Assembly: GCF_016653295.1 (NCBI RefSeq)
Contig: NZ_NHSF01000041.1
Span: 1 to 43,923, forward strand
DNA from: Halochromatium salexigens
GTDB lineage: Bacteria > Pseudomonadota > Gammaproteobacteria > Chromatiales > Chromatiaceae
DNA: 43,923 bases
Reading direction: 5' to 3'
Made by a program: the position numbers and the translations under genes
In this document: in pieces, positions 8,868 to 20,551 of the stretch
Layout of the letters: each line of letters starts with the position of its first letter
How positions within the stretch are numbered: position 1 is the stretch's first letter
Notes under the pieces: model-generated
Database searches by the model: none
The model's input: the letters and a program-made list of their open reading frames with translations, nothing else
Told to the model about the DNA's origin: nothing

Positions 8868-9701
8868 TCAACGGCTGATATTGAACGCAAGCCTGACGTT
8901 ATTGGCGACCAAGCCATTGTCCTTTTGATCGCTCTCGTTGAGATAGAACTCAAGGATCGTTTCGCGATTCATCAGCATGTCCTCGGTGACATCCTCGGCG
9001 ACCTCGTTGGCATGGCAAAAGACGCTGACATAGGGCGAGGCTGGCTCGCGCGGATCGGTGATCCAAAGGTCGGGCGAGATGTCCTGAATGAACCTTAGGA
9101 AGCCGTAGCCCTTGTCCGGGAACCACTTGGTGCAGACCCCGCGCACGCAGGAGCCGGACTTGCCCCATTCATTACGTGGTTCGTAGGAAACCGGCAACAG
9201 GTCGGGGATCAAAAAGCCGGGCCAGAACGCATCGACCTCTTGCTGCAGCGCGCGCGAGACGTTCTTGAAACCGATCAGCTCGACCCGGCAGCCGCGATTC
9301 TGCAGGGCCTCGACGACTTGCAGGAAATCGCCATCGCCGGTGACCAGGATCACCTGATCGAGCTTCTCGGCCTGTAGCATGGCATCGACCGCCATATCCA
9401 GGTCGGCATTGGCCTTCATCGAGATATTGCCGGCCTCATCTGTGTACCGGCGCACATATTTCACCGTGATCTTCCAACCGAAGTCGCGCACCATCTGCTG
9501 ATAGCCGCGGCTCTTCTTCGCGTATTCAGGATCTTCGCGGGCGCGTTCCGAATCGTAGGAAATATAAGTATTGAGTCGTTGCAGGATGCCATTTTCACGC
9601 GCGGCGAACCGTCGCAGCACGTCGTAACGCATCTGATAACCACCGTTGTAACGGACATTCTCGGCGTCGACATAGACGCCTACTCGCTGACATAAAGGCA
9701 A
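8868..9701 (-). CDS. NYN/LabA-type (DUF88) protein with cold-shock-like C-terminal region
   Basis: A 277-residue protein with two parts. Residues 1 to about 165 are an NYN (PIN-like) domain: VGVYVDAENVRYNGGYQ carries the first acidic site, KANADLDMAVDAM the second, and VILVTGDGDFLQVVEALQNRG the third; these acidic residues bind metal in NYN ribonucleases. After a linker, residues 187-260 contain TKWFPDKGYGFLRF followed by VFCHANEV, which resemble the RNP1 and RNP2-like strands of cold-shock domains. A cytoplasmic RNase or RNA-binding protein is the reasonable inference. The frame opens with TTG at 9701, with GAGG 9 nt upstream; no ATG fits. It lies 34 nt upstream of pilB on the same strand. 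Confidence 0.85.
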   Translation of the reverse strand: MPLCQRVGVYVDAENVRYNGGYQMRYDVLRRFAARENGILQRLNTYISYDSERAREDPEYAKKSRGYQQMVRDFGWKITVKYVRRYTDEAGNISMKANADLDMAVDAMLQAEKLDQVILVTGDGDFLQVVEALQNRGCRVELIGFKNVSRALQQEVDAFWPGFLIPDLLPVSYEPRNEWGKSGSCVRGVCTKWFPDKGYGFLRFIQDISPDLWITDPREPASPYVSVFCHANEVAEDVTEDMLMNRETILEFYLNESDQKDNGLVANNVRLAFNISR

Positions 9702-9835
9702 GGAGGTGGACCTCGTGGGGGCTGAGCGCTTACCAGGATTCCGTTCGTGATGGGGCGTAACTTGGGGATGGCGGGGTCACCGCCGGATAGCATGAGCGGT
9801 TGCGGCCAATGGCACCGCAACCGGGGCTGGATGGA

Positions 9836-11782
<1,947 letters not shown>

Positions 11783-11903
11783 GAGACTGAGTCCTCCTCG
11801 GAGCAGCTCTGATGGTGATGACAAGCGCGGCGCCCCTTTTGCTTGCTGCGCTTTGGAATGCGAAGCCCGCGAAGTCTAAACCCTCGCTCGCGGGGCTGCC
11901 AGA

Positions 11904-12500
11904 TCAGCGCTCAATGCGTTGCGCCAATGCGACCGTGTAATGGGCACCCTGCTTGAGCTTGTCGTAGTTGCCGAAGACCTCTTGCAGGTTGCGCTTGAAG
12001 AAGGCGCGCAGACCGCTGATGGTCACCAGATAGAGCTGGCCGCCCGGGCGCAGGCGGGCATGGGCATCGTGCAGCAGGAGCGCGAGCAGCTCCTTGCCGA
12101 CCTTGGCCGGGACATTGCTGGCGATCAGGTCGAAGCGCGCCTCGGGCGGTATCTGCTCGAAGCCATTGCTCAACAGACCGCGGGCGTTGTTCAGACCGTT
12201 CAGCGCGGCGTTGTGCTGGGCGAAGTCGACGGCGACGAAATCCTTGTCGACCATCAGCGTCTGGCCCTGTGGCGCCAGAGCCGCCAGGGTCAGCCCGATC
12301 GGGCCGTAGCCGCAGCCGAGGTCGAGACAGTCGGCCTGCGGCGCGACTTGCACATGCTGCAGCAGCAGGCGAGTGCCTTCGTCGATCTCGCGCGGGGAGA
12401 ACAGTCCCCAGGTCGATTCGAACCGCAGCCGTTGCCCGCGCAGGTCGGTCTCGAACTGGATCGGCGCGCGCAGGGCCGCGAGTTGGTCGGGGTCAAGCAT
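11904..12500 (-). CDS. class I SAM-dependent methyltransferase, RsmC-like small domain
   Basis: A 198-residue methyltransferase of the MTS (methyltransferase small) type. The SAM-binding motif I LDLGCGYGPIGLTLA is at about residues 59-73 and acidic motif II VDKDFVAVDFA follows. The substrate motif that in RsmC/PrmC-like enzymes reads NPPF is here NVPAK (IASNVPAKVGKELL), so the target base or residue cannot be named. Length matches a single-domain RsmC-like protein without the duplicated N-terminal half. The gene faces away from hupK, sharing a 134-base divergent gap. Confidence 0.85.
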   Translation of the reverse strand: MLDPDQLAALRAPIQFETDLRGQRLRFESTWGLFSPREIDEGTRLLLQHVQVAPQADCLDLGCGYGPIGLTLAALAPQGQTLMVDKDFVAVDFAQHNAALNGLNNARGLLSNGFEQIPPEARFDLIASNVPAKVGKELLALLLHDAHARLRPGGQLYLVTISGLRAFFKRNLQEVFGNYDKLKQGAHYTVALAQRIER

Positions 12501-12634
12501 CCGGGAGGCTGTCCATCGAGCAAAAACCCGTAGTCTACAGGGCTATGCCGCTTGTGCGTTCGCTAAACTAACGCCTGGCTTGCGTCATCGCGTACGCCTT
12601 TGCTCGTTTGCTCGTTTCTGACCCAGGAGGGTTG

Positions 12635-13852
12635 ATGTCCGATCTCGCCGGCCAGCTCAAGATTCGCCTGGATACGGTCAGCAGCGCGGTGACCATTCAC
12701 TCAAGCCGCCCGGTGACCGCCGCGCGCGTCTTCGCCGGTAAGTCGCCCGCCGAGGTCGTGCGTCAGTTGCCGACGCTCTTCAGCCTCTGTGGAACCGCGC
12801 AGGCGGCGGCCTGTGTCGCGGCCTGCGAGCAGGCACTCGGTCGCCAGCCGAGCGCGGCCGTCTTGGCGCGCCGCCAGGCATTGGTGCATGCCGAGACGAT
12901 CAAGGAACATCTGTGGCGGTTGTTGCTCGACTGGCCACGGATCTTGGCGGCGACTCAGGCCAGGTCGCCTGCAGCGTCGGCGATGCCGCAGGTCATGCGT
13001 GCCTTCATGGCGCTGCGTCAAGCTCAGCAAGCGGTCGCTGACCCTTTCACAGTGCATGCGCAACAGGCCGAGCAGAGCACCGCCGCCGTTCTCGATCCGA
13101 GCGCGCTGCTGGACCTGGTCACCGAGCAGGCCTTGGGCACCGTGCCAGATGCCTGGCTGCAAACGCTGGATCGCCCGGCGGCGGTGCGGCGCTGGGCTGA
13201 GCAGACCCAAACCCCAGCGGCTGGCTTGGTGCGCGCGGTGTTCGCGCAGGGGCTTTTTGCGTGTGGTGCAAACGCGGTCGCGAGGCTGCCGGAAGCGCCT
13301 TGGCGGTGGCTCGCGGAGTCGTTAGCGAATGCCAACGCCGATGCGTTCATCGCCGCGCCCCACTGGCAGCAGGAATGCGCCGAAACCGGCCCCTTGGCGC
13401 GGGTGGCTGCGCAACCGCTCATTGCGGCCCTGCTCGCCGAATACGGCAATGGCTTACTCACGCGGCTGATGGCGCTCCTCGTCGATCTGGCACAGAGCGC
13501 GCGCGGACTTGAGGCCACCCTGGACGCCGGAATGGACAATCCGGGCAGCGCGGTTCAGTTGCCGATAAAAGAAGCTGGCGTTGATGCCGAGGTCGATGCA
13601 GGCGTTGGCATCGGCGTGGCCGAAGCCGCCCGCGGGCTGCTCGTGCATCGCGTCCGCATCGCGGCTGGCCGGGTCGAGCAGTATCAGATCCTGGCCCCAA
13701 CCGAGTGGAATTTTCACCCCAAGGGCGTGGTCGCTCAGGGACTTGCCGCCATCGCGCGCGGCGGTGCCGAGGGACCGGAGCTGGAACGCTTGGCCCGGCT
13801 CTACATCACTGCGGTCGATCCCTGTGTCGACTACCGACTTTCTGTATCCTGA
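12635..13852 (+). CDS. hupK: HupK-like hydrogenase maturation protein
   Basis: A 405-residue relative of the [NiFe]-hydrogenase large subunit, matching HupK, a scaffold-like maturation factor. The N-terminal LCGTAQAAAC (C52) aligns with the first nickel-binding motif RxCGxC of large subunits, with the second Cys lost; near the C-terminus QYQILAPTEWNFHP resembles the large-subunit segment before its end, and DPCVDYRL (C397) keeps one Cys of DPCxxC. So two of four Ni ligands remain. The start ATG at 12635 has AGGAGG 4 nt before it. It is the first gene of hupK-hypC-hypD-hypE, 67 nt upstream of hypC. Confidence 0.85.
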   Translation: MSDLAGQLKIRLDTVSSAVTIHSSRPVTAARVFAGKSPAEVVRQLPTLFSLCGTAQAAACVAACEQALGRQPSAAVLARRQALVHAETIKEHLWRLLLDWPRILAATQARSPAASAMPQVMRAFMALRQAQQAVADPFTVHAQQAEQSTAAVLDPSALLDLVTEQALGTVPDAWLQTLDRPAAVRRWAEQTQTPAAGLVRAVFAQGLFACGANAVARLPEAPWRWLAESLANANADAFIAAPHWQQECAETGPLARVAAQPLIAALLAEYGNGLLTRLMALLVDLAQSARGLEATLDAGMDNPGSAVQLPIKEAGVDAEVDAGVGIGVAEAARGLLVHRVRIAAGRVEQYQILAPTEWNFHPKGVVAQGLAAIARGGAEGPELERLARLYITAVDPCVDYRLSVS

Positions 13853-13919
13853 CCGTCACCGTCGTCGGCCATTGTCTGGATGCCGACGGCGTCACTCAGC
13901 CTCCTTCGGAGCACCGCCT

Positions 13920-14246
13920 ATGTGTCTCGCCATACCCGCCCAGATTCTCGAGATCGATCAGGCGGCCGATGCCGCCACCGTGTCCCTCGGGGGCGTGCGC
14001 CGGCCCGTCTCCCTGGCCTTGATCGAGGATGCCGAGGTCGGCGATTTCGTCCTCGTCCATGTCGGCTATGCGCTGAACAAGATCAGCGCCGAGGAAGCCG
14101 AGCGCACGCTGGCCATGATGCGCGAGATCGGCGAGCTGGCCGATCAGGAAGCCGAATCGATTGATCAGGCCCATCAGGCTGATCAGGCCACCGAGCTGGA
14201 TGCCACCCACTCAGAGCATGCCACCCCATCGGAGTCGGGCCGATGA
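13920..14246 (+). CDS. hypC: HypC hydrogenase maturation chaperone
   Basis: A 108-residue HypC/HupF chaperone. It binds HypD, carries the Fe(CN)2CO unit and docks on the hydrogenase large-subunit precursor. The essential N-terminal Cys is present in MCLAIPAQI, followed by VSLGGVRRPVSLALIEDAEVGDFVLVHVGYALNKISAEEAE, the complete family core. The core ends around residue 78; a further 30 residues, rich in Asp, Glu, Gln, His and Ala, form an extension not usual in HypC. GGAG lies 9 nt before the ATG. Its stop overlaps the hypD start (ATGA), so translation is probably coupled. Confidence 0.95.
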   Translation: MCLAIPAQILEIDQAADAATVSLGGVRRPVSLALIEDAEVGDFVLVHVGYALNKISAEEAERTLAMMREIGELADQEAESIDQAHQADQATELDATHSEHATPSESGR

Positions 14247-15412
14247 AATACATCGATGAATTCCGCGATGGCACGCTGGCCCGGGGGCTGGCCCGGAGCA
14301 TCAGCGCCGAGGCCGATCCCGCTCGGACCTATCGGCTGATGGAGTTCTGCGGCGGGCATACCCATGCGATCTTCCGCTATGGGGTCCAGGACCTGATGCC
14401 GGCCAATGTCCGCTTCGTGCACGGCCCCGGCTGTCCGGTCTGCGTGCTGCCGATGGCGCGCATCGATCAGGCCATCGCCATGGCCGTCGAACACGGAGTC
14501 ACGCTCTGCACCTACGGCGACCTGATGCGCGTGCCGGCGAGTGAGCGCAAGAGCCTGCTCAAGGCCAAGGCCGAGGGCGCCGACATCCGCATGATCTACT
14601 CGACCCAGGACGCGCTGGCCATCGCGCGCAAGGCGCCGGAGCGACAGGTCGTGCTGTTCGCGATCGGCTTCGAGACCACCACGCCGCCGACGGCGGTCGC
14701 GCTCAAGACCGCGCGCGCCGAGGGGCTCGAGAACTTCTCGGTCTACTGCAATCATGTGCTCACGCCGGCCGCGCTCGGCACCATTCTGAACGCCGCCAAT
14801 GAGACCTCTGGCGACAAGGCGGGCGTGCAGCTCGATGGCATCCTCGGCCCCTCGCATGTCAGCACGGTGATCGGCAGCCGGTCCTATGAATGCGTGCCGG
14901 CCGAGTTCGGCAAGCCGGTGGTGATCGCCGGTTTCGAACCGCTGGATGTGATGCAGAGCGTGCTGATGCTGATTCGCCAGATCAACAACGGCCAGGCACA
15001 GGTCGAAAATCAATACACCCGCGCGGTGACTCGCGACGGGAATCGTAAAGCCCAGGCGTTGATGGCGGAGGTCTTCCGCCCGCATGAGACCTTCGAATGG
15101 CGCGGGCTCGGTTTCTTGCCGGGGAGTGCGCTGCGCATCGCCGAGGCCTATGCCGAGTTCGATGCCGAGCAACGCTTCCCGGTCGCGCCTGGCAGCAGCC
15201 GGGAGATCAAGGGCTGCGAATGCCCGAGCGTGCTGCGCGGTGTGATGGAGCCGACCGACTGCAAGCTCTTCGGCACCGTCTGCACGCCGGAGAATCCGAT
15301 GGGCGCCTGCATGGTTTCCTCGGAAGGGGCCTGTGCCGCCTATTGGAGCTACGGGCGGTTTCGGCAACCGGCGGCACCGCAGCCGGCGACCGCGAGCGTG
15401 GACGCCGCCTGA
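14243..15412 (+). CDS. hypD: HypD, [4Fe-4S] scaffold for Fe(CN)2CO assembly
   Basis: A 389-residue HypD. With HypC it assembles the Fe(CN)2CO group of [NiFe] hydrogenases, using a redox-active cysteine pair and a [4Fe-4S] cluster. Seen: the FCGGHTHAIFRYG motif (C36), GPGCPVC (C64, C67), the GFETTTPPTA stretch, and the C-terminal Fe-S cysteines in KGCECPSVLRGVMEP-x-DCKLFG-x-VCTPENPMGACMVSSEGACAAY. The start ATG overlaps the end of hypC; the stop TGA overlaps the hypE ATG. A short Ala/Pro-rich tail follows the last cysteine. All expected residues are present. Confidence 0.97.
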   Translation: MKYIDEFRDGTLARGLARSISAEADPARTYRLMEFCGGHTHAIFRYGVQDLMPANVRFVHGPGCPVCVLPMARIDQAIAMAVEHGVTLCTYGDLMRVPASERKSLLKAKAEGADIRMIYSTQDALAIARKAPERQVVLFAIGFETTTPPTAVALKTARAEGLENFSVYCNHVLTPAALGTILNAANETSGDKAGVQLDGILGPSHVSTVIGSRSYECVPAEFGKPVVIAGFEPLDVMQSVLMLIRQINNGQAQVENQYTRAVTRDGNRKAQALMAEVFRPHETFEWRGLGFLPGSALRIAEAYAEFDAEQRFPVAPGSSREIKGCECPSVLRGVMEPTDCKLFGTVCTPENPMGACMVSSEGACAAYWSYGRFRQPAAPQPATASVDAA

Positions 15413-16482
15413 TGGCCCGCCATGACACCAAACAGTCGCCGGTGCCACGCCGTTTCGCCGGCCGACTCGATCTCGAGCACGGCGCCGTGGATATGAGCCA
15501 CGGCAGTGGGGGGCGCGCGATGGCGCAGCTCATCGACGAGCTGTTTCGCGTGCATCTGGAGAACGCTCTGCTGGCGCAAGGCAATGATCAGGCGCTGTTC
15601 GAGCCGCCGCCCGGCCGTCTGGTCACCAGCACCGATGGCCATGTGATCTCGCCGCTGTTCTTTCCGGGCGGCGATATCGGCGCGCTGGCGGTGCATGGCA
15701 CCGTCAACGATGTCGCCATGGCCGGCGCCCGTCCGCTCTATCTGACCGCCAGCTTCATCCTCGAAGAGGGGCTGCCGCTGGCCGATCTCGAGCGCATCGT
15801 GGCCAGCATGGGGGCCGCTGCCCGTGCGGCCGGCGTGCAGGTGATCGCGGGCGACACCAAGGTCGTCGAGCGCGGCAAGGGCGATGGCTGCTTCATCTCG
15901 ACGACCGGGATCGGCGTGGTGCCGGACGGTATCCAGATCTCCGGCGATCGGGCCCAACCCGGCGATGCAATCCTGGTCAGCGGCAGCCTCGGTGACCACG
16001 GTGTCGCCATCCTCTCAAAACGCGAGAACCTCGGTTTCGAGACCGAGATCGCCTCCGACAGCCAATCCCTGCATGATCTCGTTGCTGCGATGATCGAGGC
16101 CGTGCCGGACATCCACTGCCTGCGCGACCCGACCCGCGGTGGCTTGGCGACCACCCTCAACGAGCTGGCGTTGCAATCGCGGGTCGGCATGCAGATCCGC
16201 GAACCGGCGATCCCGATTCGCGCCGAGGTCAGCGCTGCCTGCGAGCTGCTTGGGCTCGATCCCCTCTATGTCGCCAATGAAGGCAAGCTGATCGCGATCT
16301 GCGCCGGCGATCGGGCCGAGACGCTACTCGCGGCGATGCGCACCCATCCCAAGGGCCGGGAGGCGGCGATCATCGGCCAGGTGGTCACCGACCCGCATCA
16401 GTTCGTGCAGATGGAGACCGCGTTCGGCGGCAGCCGCATCGTCGATTGGCTGGCCGGCGAGCAACTGCCGCGCATCTGCTGA
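15412..16482 (+). CDS. hypE: HypE, carbamoyl-dehydratase making the cyanide ligand
   Basis: A 356-residue HypE. It receives a carbamoyl group from HypF on its C-terminal Cys and dehydrates it with ATP to a thiocyanate, the CN donor. The protein ends PRIC, the obligatory terminal Cys. SHGSGGRAMAQLI near residue 30, FPGGDIGALAVHGTVNDVAMAGARP (dimer core) and VIAGDTKVVERGKGDG are family hallmarks of PurM-like ATP-binding proteins, as is DPTRGGLATTLNE. The start is ATG at 15412 in the overlap TGATG with hypD; the same frame is open upstream to 15097 but that part lies in hypD. Last gene of the operon. Confidence 0.97.
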   Translation: MARHDTKQSPVPRRFAGRLDLEHGAVDMSHGSGGRAMAQLIDELFRVHLENALLAQGNDQALFEPPPGRLVTSTDGHVISPLFFPGGDIGALAVHGTVNDVAMAGARPLYLTASFILEEGLPLADLERIVASMGAAARAAGVQVIAGDTKVVERGKGDGCFISTTGIGVVPDGIQISGDRAQPGDAILVSGSLGDHGVAILSKRENLGFETEIASDSQSLHDLVAAMIEAVPDIHCLRDPTRGGLATTLNELALQSRVGMQIREPAIPIRAEVSAACELLGLDPLYVANEGKLIAICAGDRAETLLAAMRTHPKGREAAIIGQVVTDPHQFVQMETAFGGSRIVDWLAGEQLPRIC

Positions 16483-16495
16483 GACGCTGTCTCAG
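16479..16495 (+). terminator. perfect hairpin over the hypE stop codon
   Basis: CTGAGAC (16479-16485), loop GCT, GTCTCAG (16489-16495) is a perfect 7-bp stem that contains the hypE TGA. There is no T-run after it, so it may protect the 3' end or slow ribosomes rather than act as a classical terminator. Confidence 0.4.
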
Positions 16496-16573
16496 CGCAA
16501 TGAAACGTCGAGCTGGTAACATCTGTCACTTTGCGCCCGCGCGCCACGGGTCTTTGCGAGGTCTGGTCTGCCG

Positions 16574-17854
16574 ATGCGTGTCTTGATGATTTCGGACGTC
16601 TACTTTCCCCGCGTCAACGGGGTATCGACGTCTATTCAGACCTTTGGTCGCGAACTCGTCGCCAAGGGCCATCAGGTGACGCTGATCACGCCCAGCTATG
16701 GCGTGGAGATCCCGGACCCGTTGGACCCGTTCGAGATCATTCGCATCCCGTCGCGTTACCTCCCGTTCGACCCCGAGGATCGCATCATGCGCTGGGGATT
16801 GTTGCGCGGCTATCGCAAGCGCTTGCGCGCGCAACGCTTCGACCTGGTTCACATCCACACCCCCTTCGTTGCCCACTACGCCGGGTTGGCGCTGGCGCGT
16901 TGGCTCTCGATACCGGTGGTGGAAAGCTATCACACCTTCTTCGAGCAATACCTGGATAAGTACATCCCGCTGATACCAGAGGCCTGGCTGCGGTTTGCCG
17001 CGCGGCGTTTTTCCGCCGAACAGTGCAATGATGTCGATGCCCTCGCGGTGCCCTCACAGGTGATGCTCGATGTGCTTACCCGCTATGGCATCCAAAGTCC
17101 AGCCGATGTGGTCCCGACCGGGATCGATCTGCAACAGTTCAGCCAGGGCGATGGCGGGCGTTTTCGCCAGCGCTGGGGAATCGACGCCGAGCGCCCCCTC
17201 CTAGTGCATGTCGGGCGTCTGGCGTTCGAGAAGAACTGTGACTTTCTTCTGCGCATGTTGGTGCATATCAAGGCCAAGGTGCCAGAGGTTCTGCTGGTCA
17301 TTGCTGGCGATGGCCCCGCCCTTAAACGCTTGCAACGCCTCAGCCGTCGGCTTGGGCTGAAGGAGCACGTGCTGTTCACCGGCTACTTGGCGCGCGATGG
17401 CTCGCTCGAGGACTGTTACAGCGCTGGCAAGGCCTTTGTCTTCTCCTCGCTGACCGAGACCCAGGGCTTGGTGCTGCTAGAGTCCATGGCGCTGGGGACG
17501 CCGGTGGTCGCGATCGCCGAGATGGGCACCCGCGAGGTGCTGCGCGATAGCGAGGGCTGCTTGATCGCCCGGAATGACGAGGTCCATTTCGCCCAACAGT
17601 GTGTGCGGTTGCTGCATGAGCCCGAACTGCGCGCCCAGCTCGCCGCCCGTGCCCGCACCTATGCACGCAGCTGGTCCGCCCCAGTACTTGCCGAGCGCAT
17701 GCTCGATTTCTATGCTGGCACCCTGCTGCGTGCCGAGGCCGCGAAGGAACGCTCGGCGCAGGACGTGGCCGACGTTGTTGATGCCGCTGCGGGGCTGCCG
17801 TCCAGCATCGATGCATTAGATCCAGAGCATGAACCTAAGCGCAGCCCATCCTGA
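16574..17854 (+). CDS. GT4-family glycosyltransferase
   Basis: A 426-residue retaining GT-B glycosyltransferase of the GT4 group. The N-terminal fold starts MRVLMISDVYFPRVNGVSTSIQTFGRELVAKGHQ, with the GV-x-T glycine-rich acceptor loop; the C-terminal fold shows LLVHVGRLAFEKN and VIAGDGPALKRL. The nucleotide-sugar motif is SSLTETQGLVLLESMALGTPVVA, the EX7E motif of this family. The closest functional types by eye are alpha-mannosyl- or diacylglycerol alpha-glucosyl/galactosyltransferases; the donor cannot be fixed. The last 45 residues are Ala/Asp-rich and extra to the fold. It stands 91 nt after hypE. Confidence 0.88.
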   Translation: MRVLMISDVYFPRVNGVSTSIQTFGRELVAKGHQVTLITPSYGVEIPDPLDPFEIIRIPSRYLPFDPEDRIMRWGLLRGYRKRLRAQRFDLVHIHTPFVAHYAGLALARWLSIPVVESYHTFFEQYLDKYIPLIPEAWLRFAARRFSAEQCNDVDALAVPSQVMLDVLTRYGIQSPADVVPTGIDLQQFSQGDGGRFRQRWGIDAERPLLVHVGRLAFEKNCDFLLRMLVHIKAKVPEVLLVIAGDGPALKRLQRLSRRLGLKEHVLFTGYLARDGSLEDCYSAGKAFVFSSLTETQGLVLLESMALGTPVVAIAEMGTREVLRDSEGCLIARNDEVHFAQQCVRLLHEPELRAQLAARARTYARSWSAPVLAERMLDFYAGTLLRAEAAKERSAQDVADVVDAAAGLPSSIDALDPEHEPKRSPS

Positions 17855-17898
17855 ATACCCAAGACTGGATGATCTACTCCGCCCCGCCTTTAGGTTAA

Positions 17899-18285
17899 CT
17901 ACTTGATCGCTTTCATCACGCGATCAAGGCGCTCACGGACCTTCGCGGCGAGTTCGGGAACCTGGGGGTTGTCGACCAGCTCGAGCACGGTCAATGGGTT
18001 CATGAAGAGCACGCGGACGTCACCCTCATCGTCGACGCGCACGACCACATTGCAGGGCAGCAGCGCGCCGATATCCGGCTCGGCGGTGATCGCTTGGTGC
18101 GCGAACTCGGGGTTGCAGGCGCCGAGGATGCGATAGGGGGGTTGATCCACCCCCAGCTTGCTGTTCAGGGTCTTGGCCACATCGATGTCGCTGAGTACAC
18201 CGAAGCCTTCCTCTTTTAGTGCCTGGGTGACGCGCTCGATCGTCTCGTCGAAGCCGGTGCTGACCTTGGTTGATACGCCGTACAT
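17899..18285 (-). CDS. DUF302 family protein
   Basis: A 128-residue DUF302 protein, a small cytoplasmic alpha/beta domain of unknown function common in sulfur-metabolising and anaerobic bacteria. The conserved parts are GFDETIERVTQALKEEGFGVLSDIDVAKTLNSKLG and ILGACNPEFAHQAI, with the CNP motif, then LLPCNVVVRVDDEGDVRVLFMNP. Two Cys (in GACNP and LLPCN) are kept, as in the family. The ATG at 18285 is chosen because AGGAG is 10-11 nt upstream and the family begins there; the longer frame to 18339 has no support. It lies downstream of hynL and a small unknown gene on the same strand. Confidence 0.88.
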   Translation of the reverse strand: MYGVSTKVSTGFDETIERVTQALKEEGFGVLSDIDVAKTLNSKLGVDQPPYRILGACNPEFAHQAITAEPDIGALLPCNVVVRVDDEGDVRVLFMNPLTVLELVDNPQVPELAAKVRERLDRVMKAIK

Positions 18286-18397
18286 GATGTCGGGTTCTCC
18301 TATTGGCTGGAGGGTGGCGCTGTCTGTCGACAACACCACCCCTTGGACTACCCGGGAGATGGGGCTGATCGGTTCGATTGTCGAGCGGCTTAGCGGT

Positions 18398-18706
18398 TTA
18401 TGCCCACTGCGGTTTCAGTGAGGACCCGCTCCAGTTTGAGCGGGTCTTGGGTTCCGGTAGCTCGCAGCGTGGGGCATGCTCAAACAGCTCGACCCAGCTT
18501 TCCTCGGCTTGTCCGACCGCGTCAAGTATGCAGAGCGGGCCGGCACTGTTGATGGCGGCCTGGCGCCAGCGGTCGGCGTCCAACTTGCGTTTTGCGGCTC
18601 GATGCTGCTCGGCTAAGTGATCTTGGCGACTCAGCTCGTCCTGGTGCTTCTGCTGCGAGATGAAGTGTCGCGCGTGGAGTTCGGCGAGGCGTGCAAGTGA
18701 TGTCAT
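18398..18706 (-). CDS. small unknown protein downstream of hynL
   Basis: A 102-residue protein I do not recognise. AAGGAG lies 9 nt before the ATG at 18706, which is a strong reason to accept the gene. Residues 1-50 are very polar with many His, Gln, Arg and Lys and look helical or coiled; residues 50-80 contain INSAGPLCILDAVGQAEESWVELFEHAP, more globular; the last 20 residues are Ser/Lys/Trp-containing. It begins 115 nt after hynL on the same strand and may be the last gene of the hyn transcript. It is not a HynD-type protease (no such acidic metal-binding motifs). Confidence 0.6.
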   Translation of the reverse strand: MTSLARLAELHARHFISQQKHQDELSRQDHLAEQHRAAKRKLDADRWRQAAINSAGPLCILDAVGQAEESWVELFEHAPRCELPEPKTRSNWSGSSLKPQWA

Positions 18707-18820
18707 GACGGTTCTCCTTTGGCTTGGCTGACGGCCGGGGCACGGACGCTGTTGTTGTGTGATCGTGGTGTCAGTCCGTGCTGAGTCCGGCCGGCGTGTG
18801 ATGGAACGCGCGTCGGCGTC

Positions 18821-20547
<1,727 letters not shown>

Positions 20548-20551
<4 letters not shown>

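Noticed and set aside
14183-15448. 421-codon minus-strand frame opposite hypD
   Set aside because: Shadow of hypD; hypD has all family motifs.
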